Source: Benincasa hispida (lineage: Eukaryota; Streptophyta; Magnoliopsida; Cucurbitales; Cucurbitaceae). From it: 64,000 nt of DNA. The translations under genes and the position numbers were made by a program. The notes beneath the pieces are model-generated. The model searched no databases, was not told the origin of the DNA, and saw nothing but the letters and a program-made list of their open reading frames with translations. How positions within the stretch are numbered: the stretch's first letter is position 1; each line of letters starts with the position of its first letter. The stretch spans positions 43,630,404 through 43,694,403 of the forward strand of contig NC_052358.1 of assembly GCF_009727055.1 (NCBI RefSeq), given 5' to 3'. This document shows, piece after piece, positions 31,519 through 43,540 of this stretch.

Positions 31519-34072
31519 TCAACTCGACTGCACTTCTGCATCTTTAGAACTCTGAGGGGAATATTTATCCATCAGCCGAGTTAGTTCTGCATTGAACTCT
31601 TCCTCCAGCTTAACTTCTTCCTCCCAATGTCTCTGTTTCATTGCTACCATCTTTTCGTCATGAACTTTTATCAGCTCCTCCCTCTCTGTTACAAACTCTG
31701 CCATCTCCTTCTCTTGGAACTTTATGAACTTTGCAAGCTCCTCCACCCTAAGCAAAAAATGCAACAGTTAAACTACATGAAATTTGTAACGCAGTTTTTC
31801 TCATAGTCATAGCATAGCTTTCCCAGTATCCGGGGTTGTATGAATGACTAAACACAGATTTATGCAAACAACTATCTGAATTACCTGCTTCTATATTCAT
31901 CTGTATTTGAACGGCCTCCATTCGTTTGTTTCATCTTCTCACGTTCCTCCTGCTGCAACCTTTCAAAATTCTCTTCCTTTTCGTCCCTCGTTTCATGCAA
32001 TAGTTTGATTTGTTCTTTGAAAAATTGTTCTTGCATTTGCATCTTCATCATGGGAAAACATAGAAGGTTACTGAGAGCATTAAAAAGAAAATCATTTCGA
32101 AGTGCCATCATCAAAGCTAAACACCATTTCATCAATGACTGGAATATAAACCATGTTGAACAGTTAGACCTCCGACTAAAATCTATTTTAATCACTAAGA
32201 CTCCCAGTTGAAATGGCATACATACCTCTTCTTTATTCTCTTCGTGTTGCATTAGGGTTCTCTCTCTAACAATTCTATTTTCTTTCTTGGTCATCCGAAG
32301 CTTTTCACACACTTTACCAAGAGATTCTTCATAGGCCTTAGCCTTATTCCTTTCTTTTACGACCCTGTTCTTCAACCAGCTAAGCTGTTGGTTGTCCGCA
32401 CTCATTTGCCTTATCTGATCTACGACCATCTCTTGATATGATTTCATCTCAAATTTCATCTTAGATTTGCCTATTTAATATTTTAAAAATCACAAAGAGA
32501 ACAAAACTTCACATCATAATAATAATAATAGCACATTCCATGAAAAGGAAAATACTCAGGGACCTAAAATTTCCTGTCATACAGACACCAAGAAAGATGA
32601 GAGAGTCGTGAAACCTTGCATGTGCTGGTTAAAAACGTCGAGGTCTTCTTTTAGAGCCATAAACCCATAGAGTTGGCGCTTTCCACCTGGATAAAACAAA
32701 TTCCTCCCCGCACGATTCCAAGCATCTCTATCAGTTCTTTGCTCAATGAAATGCTTGTGCAGGCGTTCAGCATCTAAATAACCCTTTGCTGAGGGCTCAA
32801 AAATCAAAACACTCATCCCACGATGCCCCTGGGGGCCATATGAGTGTCGTGCCTTCACAGGAAGATATAGACTGAAGTATTCAACAAGTTCCTGATTTCC
32901 CATGCCAATCCACTGCAATCACCCCTTACAACTTAGTCAGATATCAAAAATGCATATAAGAAAACAACTGCATTACAAAAATAAAAACACGATTCACTAG
33001 TCTGTCCAATCTTCAAGCAGCTGGTTTGAAAACATACCTTGTCATTTTCATCCTTCTCAAGCTTTGTATTCATAATAACAACCATAGGAGGCCACACAAT
33101 CTCATGGTCTTTGTCCTCATCTTTCAGACCTTTCCATTTACCAAATAGTTCACCAGCAGGAATGATAGATGCTCCCTTACGCCGCAACTCCTTGTCCAAC
33201 AGTTCTGCCAGCTCTCTGTGCAGCTTCACCCTTTTAGATCCTTTCGTTCTGGCATGTGCCATCAAGGGTTGCAGGCCACGGTACCAGTCAATTGCACCAG
33301 GACCTCCTTGGCATGCTGGACAATGCCACAGCCTTGCAGGTTCACTAATCTCATCGACAGTCAAACTATCCAAAATCTCAAAGAATTTCTTAAACCATCT
33401 ACTCTTTTTTCGAGTTTCATGGCTCTCTTGACTAACATCAGAGTCAAAATCATCACTTAAGACATCATCATCACTATCCTCCAGATCATCAGAATCATTG
33501 TCTTTATCATCAACATTGTCATCTCCTTCATTCTCGTCACTCGGATATGAGTTTGGGTTATATTCATCTCTATGTTGGCCATCTTCCAATACGCTACTTT
33601 GACTGGAACCTGCCCTAGATTGCCAATTCCAACCATGCCCCAGAGGAGGGGGGATTACTGCTGGTGCAGCTATATGATTAGCATCTGAAGCCCTGGATTG
33701 TGGCCAAGCATTCCCTCGTCCAGCCATTCTCCTTGCATCAGGGTTTTGTGGTTGCCAATTCTTACCAGGCGCCTTTCCTCGTCCACCACCATTACGTGAA
33801 CCTGCCGTTTGAGCTATCTCTGTTGATTTAGAACTAAAATTCTGGGCACCCCATTGTTTAGTTGCATTGGTTCCAGCTTTGTTCCTGGACTTTTTGGCAT
33901 AAACTTCCCAATCACCATCCGCCTGTCCAGATTCCAGGCTAACATCCGCTAAACCCTGACTCAAATGGTCTAGTGTAGTGGTAGAAATTCCAGAAACATT
34001 GCTCTCCTTAGGTGACTTCTCATTGTTGGTATCTGAGCTATAAGGCTTCCCACGCCCTCTGTTTGAACTCAT
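31519..34072 (-). CDS. SGS3: SGS3, suppressor of gene silencing 3 (5 exons)
   Basis: Exons are 34072-33038, 32912-32615, 32470-32226, 32042-31885 and 31747-31519, with GT-AG introns and phases that join cleanly to about 654 residues. The N-terminus is Gly/Arg/Ser-rich and disordered, with an acidic Asp-rich stretch at about 180-215. The zf-XS finger is at about 248-290 (C251, C254, H273, H285, from WHCPACQGGPGAIDWYRGLQ). The XS domain runs about 322-442 (WPPMVVIMNT; WIGMGNQELVEYFSLY; RNLFYPGGKRQLYGFMA). A Lys/Glu-rich coiled coil continues to the end. The family binds dsRNA with overhangs and works with RDR6 in cytoplasmic siRNA bodies, in tasiRNA formation and antiviral silencing. No disabling change is seen. 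Confidence 0.93.
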
Positions 34073-35140
34073 TTTTATGTAACCTGTTCATTATACATAT
34101 ACATAACTCAATCATATAAAAATTTATAAAAGTAGCAGAGCAAAATACACATCGGAAACTACACAATCCTTGACTGATATCAAATCTCAAAACATTACAC
34201 GATAGAGAGAGTTTTCAACGGAGAGAAATATCAGAAGAAATTCTTTCTCGTTAATTCTGATTTCAAACAGAGGACTGCTCTTTAAATAGAAGAGAAGTAG
34301 CCTAGAAGAAGTCTGAAACTGCTTAACAGAAAAAGCTAACAATTGTAACTAATAACAATAAATGAACTAATTTCAGAACCATCAGTGAGCTGCCTTACTA
34401 AAATCAGGCAGGAAATAAAGAAAACAAAACAATAAATATCCCGAATCCTGAACTCATTCTGGTGCTAAAAAACGCTAGTAGGACAATGGTTTTAGAGTTG
34501 ACGAAATCGAGTAATAAATGTCAGAGCTAAATGCATTTTGGATTTCCAGGTAAATGGCGAACAACAGGAAGAGGTAGTCCATAATCAGACCCTTAACACG
34601 ATGGAATAGAAATGAAACCCTACAAACAAAAACTAACAAGTATAATGATCCAATAATCGAAAGGCATGCAGCTCGTAGAATGGTAGAAGACTCCGAGAAC
34701 AACACAAAAAGCACATACAGTGTTCGGCAACATAAGAGATTTTGCTCTCTTTTGCCTCAGGTTCTTCTTAAACACCCAAACAAAGAAATGAGCGTTCCTC
34801 GGGAGGAGAAAATTTGATCAAAGCATATTAGGCTCTAAAGAAATACATGTAAACGATGAAATGCCCTAGAAACCACAGACACCTTCATGCTAAGAGAACA
34901 GAGAAACGCAAATCATGGGAGAAAAAGACCCAGCCACTGCAGGAGAAAGAGAGAAAAGAAAAAGTACAATATTATCTTGAAGACTGTCGCCGGAAACGAA
35001 ATCCAATGCCGGAAAAAGTGTTGGAGAAGAAAAAGGGCGTCGATGGCGAATGCGACTCCGGAAACGGAGCAAAGAAAAGCGAAGGCTAGTGAGTGACAGT
35101 GATCGCAAGAGTGAACCGAGCGAAACGAGGACAAAAACAC
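34073..35140 (-). promoter_or_regulatory. Probable SGS3 5' UTR, 5' intron and promoter
   Basis: An AG acceptor (minus ...AACAG before GTTACATAAAAATG) lies about 15 bp before the SGS3 start, hinting at a leader intron. A GC-richer, pyrimidine-rich block at about 34900-35110 (minus) would suit a leader exon. Open frames on both strands here (34856-35140) are short and without domains. The transcription start cannot be fixed from sequence. Confidence 0.4.
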
Positions 35141-35326
35141 CTTTAAACTCGTCTCACTCGTACGGATCCGGATTTCAAGTAATTGTCAAATACAATTTAA
35201 TCCTTCATGCTTAATTCCCGCAACCTTGTTAGGTAGACGGTTTTGAAAATGGTCGAAATACGTTTTTCTTCCTAAAAGTGTTTTTTCATTTTCCTTTTTT
35301 GAGTATTTCTTATCTAAAAGGGTTAA

Positions 35327-35652
35327 GGGCTCTTTAGAAAGTTGATTAACTCACTCCATATTTTGGTATCAAATATAATAATAATGTATACAACTATTTA
35401 TAACCTATAGTTAAGTATAGTAAATGATATTTCAAAACTTTTTTACTACATATTTTATTATTTGTTACTCGTTCTTTATTTTCTTATTTGTTACCGTGTT
35501 TACCATTTTCTACCCAAATAAAATTAGATTATACCACAATCACAAACTATTATAACTCAAACTATAGTAGTATGCACCCCAAACACTAACTATTATAACC
35601 CACCTGTAATAACTACTAACTATAGTAACCAACCCAACACTCCAAACACTCC
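35327..35652. mobile_element. PIF/Harbinger (Tourist)-like MITE with TTAA flanks
   Basis: Left end GGGCTCTTTAGAAAGTTG and right end (reverse complement) GGAGTGTTTGGAGTGTTGGG form degenerate inverted ends of the GGG(C/T)GTTTGG type. TTAA flanks both sides (35323-35326 and 35653-35656). The 326-bp AT-rich interior has no coding sequence. PIF/Harbinger MITEs duplicate TTA/TAA, which fits within TTAA. Confidence 0.5.
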
Positions 35653-35914
35653 TTAAGAGATTATATCAAATTGAAACACGTATTGACCATCCATTCAAAC
35701 TAGCTATAATAATATATTCTAAAGAATAATTAAAGATAATAAATAAGATCCATAATAATAATAAAAAAATCTATCTCATCAATTATTGAAAATTTTAAAA
35801 TGGATTTTTGTTTGGGAAAATTGTTGTAAATGCAAATACACGAAACTATTTTCAAAGATGGCAAGAGAATAGCAAAAACACAGGAAGATGTTACGCGTGT
35901 TTTAAATCTTTTAA

Positions 35915-37660
35915 AATAATGAAATTATCCTTAATATATTGAACGAATTCTACCTTGTCTAGGTGGATCGTGTTCAAATAATAACCTATGGATATGAATA
36001 GAGTTTGGTATCTTATTCTAGTGACACTATGGATACGACCCATTTTGTAATAGTTACAGACGGTTTGATTCAATTCGTTCATGTGAATACATGTGAATTG
36101 GGATATTCTATACAAAGAGTTTGTATAAGACTGGACTGCAAAATAATTAGTCTCTCTTTGTAAATATGTTAATGGAAGAGATTAATATTTCACAAGATGA
36201 TCATGTATGTCTCGATCATAATCCTAAGTGAGTTATGAACTTCTATCTGTGATAGCTTATCCTTTGATTTGCATGGGTAAAAGAATTCCAAGTCGCCAAT
36301 GTAATATGCCTACTAGTTTGGAGACTTGACCGAATGGGGGCTAGGAACATAATCTCACGATATGGAATTCACTTCTTTTAGTATAGGGTAAGTTGATGAG
36401 TGATTCCCTAACTACGGGACCTTGAACAAAGGGCCCCACCCCTCTCACTCGCTCGAGAGGGACTTAGTTTATGGTTGGACTATAAACAAAATTGTTCATT
36501 AGAAGATAGGTGGTACTTAAGGAAAATAGGTGATTACAGGGGTAAAACAAACATTTGACCTACATGTAATTACGAACAACTCGTAAATGATCTTACTTAT
36601 AATGATTATATCCATGAACGCAATTTGTCCTACAGTACATAAGAATGCAACTATGGGTCTATAGTAGTTTGTCATATAGTTAATTAATTAAAGAGTTTTT
36701 AATTAATATTGGATCATTGGAATTTATAATCTGTAGGTTTATAAGGTCTCATTGCTAGCTCACTACTGACCAACAAGGATCGTATATGTTGAAAGAAAAT
36801 TTGAAATGTTCAAATTTATGAAAATAATAATGGTATTGGATATAATTAAAACAAACTTTATTATAAAGTCTATTTGAATGAGATTCAACTTACAACTATA
36901 TAATGTGTATAATTAATTTATTTGAATGAGATTCAAATAATTAATTACTTAATTTGAATGGGATTCTTATTTATTTAATTTAAATGAAATTAAAATTACG
37001 AGTTCAAAAATAAAAAAAATAAGGGAAACTGTTTACACAAAATAGCAAAATTTTAATATTTTCTTATAGAGGTTGATAAAGGTTGATAGAAATATATCAG
37101 TATTTATCAATGAAAGAAATTGATGAAAGTTTACCAATAATAGACGCTGATAAAAGTTTATCAGTATCTATCCATGTTTTTCTTGCTATTTCTGTAAATA
37201 GTTTGACATTTTTTTCTATCTGTAAAAATTACCCTTAAAATTAAAGATAAATATTGGGATATTTAATTATTTGAATATGATTCAAATAATTAATCATTTA
37301 AATATGAGATATTAAAATCAACAAATATGATTATCTTTTTAATATGACATATTATAGTAGATAATTGTATTTAAATATGTCTATCCTACTAGAATTAGGA
37401 TTGACCTAATAAAGTTCTATAATAGGACCTCAAGGAGTCCTCATTTGACACAACAACAATAATCTTTACAATCATTCTGCAAATATTTTCTCTAAAAAAG
37501 TTAGAGAATAATTCTCTAAAAATTCTCCATCAAGGAAGAACTCAAGGAGGAGAATACTAATACAAGAAGATTTTGTTGTAGTTACGTATTAGTAAAGGTA
37601 AAGTGCTTAACCCCCTTTTATGGTTGTTTAGTATTTTTAATTATTTCAAAAAATCAAAAA
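35915..37660 (+). repeat. Family A-like LTR relic, plus strand
   Basis: Follows the family A order without a clean start: GTGACACTATGGATACGACC (about 36024), TTCTATACAAAGAGTTTGTA (36107-36126), the block with a GTTCATTAGAAGA core at 36492, and the AT-rich tail. A MITE lies inside it at about 37026-37206. Ends and target duplication are not certain. Confidence 0.5.
37026..37206. mobile_element. Short MITE-like element inside the LTR relic
   Basis: Left AAACTGTTTACACAAAATAG and the reverse complement of the right end (CAAACTATTTACAGAAATAG) match at nearly all positions and form inverted ends around about 180 bp. The interior is rich in GATAGA/TATCAG words (GTTGATAGAAATATATCAGT). I recall similar elements from cucurbit genomes. 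No coding potential. Confidence 0.55.
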
Positions 37661-37990
37661 ATGTGATTCCATCACTTCCACTACAGGATTGAAGTGTTCG
37701 ATCTCATCATGATTTTCAACGGCGTGTTATTGAAAGGATTGAATCCCAATGCAAAAGCTATTTATCGCCTTGCTCCAATTTTGTTACAGAAAAATTACAA
37801 AACATAAACATAAAGAATTATACTAAATATGTTTTATATAGTAAGTAATTGTCACTCCCCCCTCCAAGCTTACCCTTTTGAGCTAGGAGGAAATGTGAAG
37901 ACAGCAAATGTCAACCCTCTTATGACTCTTACTGTGAAGGAAATTTTCAGAAAAAGATCCTTTGAGTAGAAGTAAATATCGTCCTAAATT
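37661..37990. other. Unassigned stretch between two inverted LTR relics
   Basis: Contains CACTCCCCCCTCCAAGCTTA (about 37853) and pieces possibly derived from a retroelement internal region. No open frame or RNA gene is supported. Confidence 0.3.
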
Positions 37991-39728
37991 CCATTTTTAT
38001 TGCATATAAAATTTTACAATAAAACAACAACCAGGTATGCATTTACTTAAAAATTATAGCATGCTTTAAAACAAATACAAAGAGTTTTAAAAACTCTTAC
38101 CTTTGAAAACCTCTTTCTTCAAGAAATCCCTCGTACAAGCCACGAACGGAACTCCTTCTCCACGCAGATCTCCTTCCTTAAGAACAGACACCATCATTCG
38201 AGAATCCTCTGATTCTCTTGGGATAAAAGAAGGATTGTAACTCCTTCCCTTTTTATTAATTTCAATTAAATTAATAAAATAAAAATATATGTATATAATA
38301 ACTAGTTTATTATATATATACTCTATATGTTATATCAAATATAACACATAGCCTATAGTTTTATATTGCATCAAATACAACATAAACTATAGATTTTACT
38401 TTCTCTCACATGACATTTATTATAAATCACATTTACATTAAATTCACTTATATGAATCTCATTCATATAATTGATATTTGGATCATATACAAATATTTAA
38501 TTCCTCTCAATATAAATATTTATATTTAAATTTAATTACATGAATATATATTCATATAGTTAGTATTTGAATCATATTCAAATTCCTCTAATTTATAATG
38601 TATCAAATATATTATAATTAATTATTTCATATATAATTGTTTTCCTAAATTAATTTGAACAATTCAAATTAATCAATAATTAATTTTCAATTAAATCCCT
38701 GTTGAGCTACAGAGGGGATCTTATGGACCTGTAGATTAAAGCTCCAACGGTACTCGGATAATTAATTAAACTCTTTAATTAAATTACCCAACATTCCTTA
38801 ATTGCCAGTCACTCTACTAAAGACCGACAACTGCACTCTTCGCACTAAAGATAAATTTCTGTGTCCATTGGATATAACCAATCAATAGTGCGATGACCCT
38901 TCACAAATTGCTCGTAAGTACAGTTGGGCCAAAATTACCGTTTTCCCCTATAATTACATCTAACTCCTTAAATACCACTAATTCGTCTAATGTATAATAA
39001 GTCATAGTCCCACTATGACCAAGTCCCTCTCGGGCTAGGAGAGGGTGTGGTCACTATGTCCAAGACCCAGAATCAGCCCTTAAGGGAGAAATTTATCTAC
39101 TTGCCCATACATCGGGGAAAGAGTGAATTTCGTCTTGTGTAGTTGTGTTCCCAGTTCTCTAATCAGACGAATCCCGAAAATGGTAGGCTTGTTGAATTGG
39201 CAATCTGGCCACTCTTACCCATACAAATCAAAGGACTGCCTTCATGAGCAGAAGTTAAAAACTCACTCAGGATTCAGGTTTTGTCATCAATGGTCATCCT
39301 AGTGAAATGTAAGTCTATATTATTAATAGCTTATATAAAGAGACTAATCATTTCGTGGCCCGGTCTTATACAAACTCTTCGTATAGAATACCCATGCTCA
39401 CATGTCTCTACCTAAATGATCAGGATCAGATCATTTGTAGCACTGTACAACACTTATAACACCTACAAAGTGGATCATATCATTAGTGTCACTAATGTAA
39501 GGTACCCAGTCTTATCCATCTACTATAGACCATTTAGATTATTATTTAAACAAGTAAACTCGTATGTCTCTAAATACTTGTTTAAATTACATGAAATAAC
39601 CTCGGATCTTAGTTTATTGGATTGAGTATATGCTTATAAAATAACACTTATTTTATTAACAACAATGTGTTTATACAAAGTTTACAAACTATAAGATTAC
39701 AAAAAGATTTAGGACATCATTCCCAACA
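37991..39728 (-). repeat. Family A-like LTR, minus strand, next to the satellite
   Basis: Minus-strand start TGTTGGGAATGATGTCC at 39728, abutting the satellite. Contains CTTATACAAACTCTTCGTAT (39364-39383) and the GACCGACAACTGCACTCTTC block (about 38822-38841). The left limit is approximate; no target duplication was identified. Confidence 0.55.
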
Positions 39729-42700
39729 ACCATGCCCTAGGGCCCAATTTTTGTGCGTGAACTTTCCGTTGGGTGAAAATTCGAAAATAGACCCAGGGGT
39801 TAAGAACAATGAGAAAAAGCCGTGTGCCAGACGGTTTTAGGAACGGAGCTCATTTGGTGCCCCAAACAGCTCCCTGACACGACGGGGTGCCCCGAGGCCC
39901 AATTTTGTGCGTGAACTTTCAGCAAGACAAAAATTTGAAAACAGAGCAGAAGGTTAAGAATGATGACAAAAAGTCGTGCGCTAAACGATTTTGGGAACGA
40001 AGTTCATTTGGTACCCCAAACGACTATCAGGCCCGGCAGAAGCACCCCGGGGCCCAATTTTTGTGCAAGAATTTTCCGCGCAGGCGAAAATTTGAAAATG
40101 AACCCTAGGGTTCAGAAAGATGAGAAAAAGCTGTGTGCCAAATGGTTTTGTGAACGAAGCTCATTTGGTGCCCAAAACGGGCTCTCGAACCCGGTAGAGG
40201 TGCCTTGGGGCCTAATTTTTATATGCGAACTTTCCACCGGGCGAAAATTTGAAAATGGACCCAGGGGTTCAGAATGATGAGAAAAATTCGTGTGCCGGAC
40301 GGTTTGGGAATGAAATTCATTTGGTGCCACAAATGGATCCTAGGCCGGAAGGAGTTTCCCCAGGGCCCAATTTTTGTGCGTGAACTTTTCGCAGGCGAAA
40401 ATTTTGAAAAAACGACACCAAAGGTTGCGAAGAAGATGAGAAAAAGTCATGCGTCGGACGGTTTTTGGGAACAAAACTCATTTGGGTGGCCCAATTTTTG
40501 TGCGCGAACTTTTTGCGGACAAAAATTTGAAAATTGACCAAGGGGTATAGACCAATGAGAAAAAAGCGGTGCGCCAGACGGTTTTCAGAATAGAGCTCAT
40601 TTGGGTCCCCAAACAGCTCCGAACTCAGTGGAGGTTCCCCCGGACTAATTTATGTGCGTGAACTTTACGTCGAGCAAAAAATTTAAAACAGACCAAGGGG
40701 TTTAAAACGATGAGAAAAAGTCGTGCACCAGACAATTTTGGAAACGGAGGTCATTTGGTGCCCCAAACGACTATCAGACATGGAGAGGGTGCCCTGAGGC
40801 CAAACTTTTGTGCGTGAACTTTCCGGCAGGCAAAAATTTGAAAACGAACCGAGGTTCAAAACGATGAGAAAAAGTCGTGCACCAGACAATTTTGGAAACG
40901 GAGGTCATTTGGTGCCCCAAACGACTATCAGACATGGAGAGGGTGCCCTGAGGCCAAACTTTTGTGCGTGAACTTTCCGGCAGGCAAAAATTTGAAAACG
41001 AACCGAGGTTCAAAACGATGAGAAAAAGTCGTGCACCAGACAATTTTGGAAACGGAGGTCATTTGGTGCCCCAAACGACTATCAGACATGGAGAGGGTGC
41101 CCTGAGGCCAAACTTTTGTGCGTGAACTTTCCGGCAGGCAAAAATTTGAAAACGAACCGAGGTTCAAAACGATGAGAAAAAGTCGTGCACCAGACAATTT
41201 TGGAAACGGAGGTCATTTGGTGCCCCAAACGACTATCAGACATGGAGAGGGTGCCCTGAGGCCAAACTTTTGTGCGTGAACTTTCCGGCAGGCAAAAATT
41301 TGAAAACGAACCGAGGTTCAAAACGATGAGAAAAAGTCGTGCACCAGACAATTTTGGAAACGGAGGTCATTTGGTGCCCCAAACGACTATCAGACATGGA
41401 GAGGGTGCCCTGAGGCCAAACTTTTGTGCGTGAACTTTCCGGCAGGCAAAAATTTGAAAACGAACCGAGGTTCAAAACGATGAGAAAAAGTCGTGCACCA
41501 GACAATTTTGGAAACGGAGGTCATTTGGTGCCCCAAACGACTATCAGACATGGAGAGGGTGCCCTGAGGCCAAACTTTTGTGCGTGAACTTTCCGGCAGG
41601 CAAAAATTTGAAAACGAACCGAGGTTCAAAACGATGAGAAAAAGTCGTGCACCAGACAATTTTGGAAACGGAGGTCATTTGGTGCCCCAAACGACTATCA
41701 GACATGGAGAGGGTGCCCTGAGGCCAAACTTTTGTGCGTGAACTTTCCGGCAGGCAAAAATTTGAAAACGAACCGAGGTTCAAAACGATGAGAAAAAGTC
41801 GTGCACCAGACAATTTTGGAAACGGAGGTCATTTGGTGCCCCAAACGACTATCAGACATGGAGAGGGTGCCCTGAGGCCAAACTTTTGTGCGTGAACTTT
41901 CCGGCAGGCAAAAATTTGAAAACGAACCGAGGTTCAAAACGATGAGAAAAAGTCGTGCACCAGACAATTTTGGAAACGGAGGTCATTTGGTGCCCCAAAC
42001 GACTATCAGACATGGAGAGGGTGCCCTGAGGCCAAACTTTTGTGCGTGAACTTTCCGGCAGGCAAAAATTTGAAAACGAACCGAGGTTCAAAACGATGAG
42101 AAAAAGTCGTGCACCAGACAATTTTGGAAACGGAGGTCATTTGGTGCCCCAAACGACTATCAGACATGGAGAGGGTGCCCTGAGGCCAAACTTTTGTGCG
42201 TGAACTTTCCGGCAGGCAAAAATTTGAAAACGAACCGAGGTTCAAAACGATGAGAAAAAGTCGTGCACCAGACAATTTTGGAAACGGAGGTCATTTGGTG
42301 CCCCAAACGACTATCAGACATGGAGAGGGTGCCCTGAGGCCAAACTTTTGTGCGTGAACTTTCCGGCAGGCAAAAATTTGAAAACGAACCGAGGTTCAAA
42401 ACGATGAGAAAAAGTCGTGCACCAGACAATTTTGGAAACGGAGGTCATTTGGTGCCCCAAACGACTATCAGACATGGAGAGGGTGCCCTGAGGCCAAACT
42501 TTTGTGCGTGAACTTTCCGGCAGGCAAAAATTTGAAAACGAACCGAGGTTCAAAACGATGAGAAAAAGTCGTGCACCAGACAATTTTGGAAACGGAGGTC
42601 ATTTGGTGCCCCAAACGACTATCAGACATGGAGAGGGTGCCCTGAGGCCAAACTTTTGTGCGTGAACTTTCCGGCAGGCAAAAATTTGAAAACGAACCGA

Positions 42701-43540
42701 GGTTCAAAACGATGAGAAAAAGTCGTGCACCAGACAATTTTGGAAACGGAGGTCATTTGGTGCCCCAAACGACTATCAGACATGGAGAGGGTGCCCTGAG
42801 GCCAAACTTTTGTGCGTGAACTTTCCGGCAGGCAAAAATTTGAAAACGAACCGAGGTTCAAAACGATGAGAAAAAGTCGTGCACCAGACAATTTTGGAAA
42901 CGGAGGTCATTTGGTGCCCCAAACGACTATCAGACATGGAGAGGGTGCCCTGAGGCCAAACTTTTGTGCGTGAACTTTCCGGCAGGCAAAAATTTGAAAA
43001 CGAACCGAGGTTCAAAACGATGAGAAAAAGTCGTGTGCAAAATGATTTTGGGAACATAGCTCCTTTGGTGCCTCAAACGACTCTCGGGTGTCACGGAGAA
43101 CAATTTTTGTGCGCGAACTTTCCATCGGGGAAAAATCTGAAAACGGACCCAAGGGTTTAGAACGATGAAAAAAAGTCATGCGCCAGATGGTTTTGGGAAC
43201 GGAGCTCATTCGATGCCCCAAATGGCTCACGGGCTCGACGGATGTGCCTCTGGGCCAAATTTTCCACCAGGCGAAATTTTGAAAACGAACCGAGGTGTTC
43301 AGAATGATCAAAAAAAGTCATGCGCCAGATGGTTTTGGGAACGAAGCTCATTTGGGTCCACAAACGACTATCGGGCCCGATGGGGGTCCCCCGACGCCTA
43401 ATTTTTGTGCGTGAACTTTCCGCCGCGTGAAAATTTGAAAACGGACCCAGGGGTTCAGAACGATGAGAAAAAGCAGTGCGTCAGATTGTTTTGGGAACGA
43501 AGCTCATTTGGTGCCCTAAACGACTATCAGACCCAATGAG
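39729..43540 (+). repeat. 154-bp satellite array, block 1 (~25 units)
   Basis: Unit landmarks in order: GATGAGAAAAAGTCGTGCGC, GCTCATTTGGTGCCCCAAAC, GGGCCCAATTTTTGTGCG, GAACTTTCCG and GAAAATTTGAAAACGGACCC. Most units differ from one another by roughly a fifth of positions by eye and carry small indels, except for the perfect run at 40704-43014. 154 is not a multiple of 3, and the open frames here are incidental. The unit length is close to nucleosome-core DNA. I cannot match it to a named satellite. Confidence 0.9.
40704..43014 (+). repeat. Run of 15 identical 154-bp satellite units
   Basis: Successive units start at an exact 154-bp spacing with no difference that I can see. Flanking units diverge at once: GGGGTTTAAAACG before the run, and GTCGTGTGCAAAATG after it from about 43036. 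The repeated 89-residue minus-strand frame is identical at every step. This indicates very recent local amplification, or an assembly artefact. Confidence 0.85.

Noticed and set aside
34856..35140. Overlapping short frames on both strands upstream of SGS3
   Set aside because: Low-complexity Lys/Arg-rich or Ser/Phe-rich readings of one GC-richer block, better explained as leader or promoter of SGS3.
40683..43057. Series of identical 89-residue minus-strand frames
   Set aside because: By-product of the identical 154-bp satellite units; 154 is not a multiple of 3, there is no domain, and diverged units do not keep the frame.
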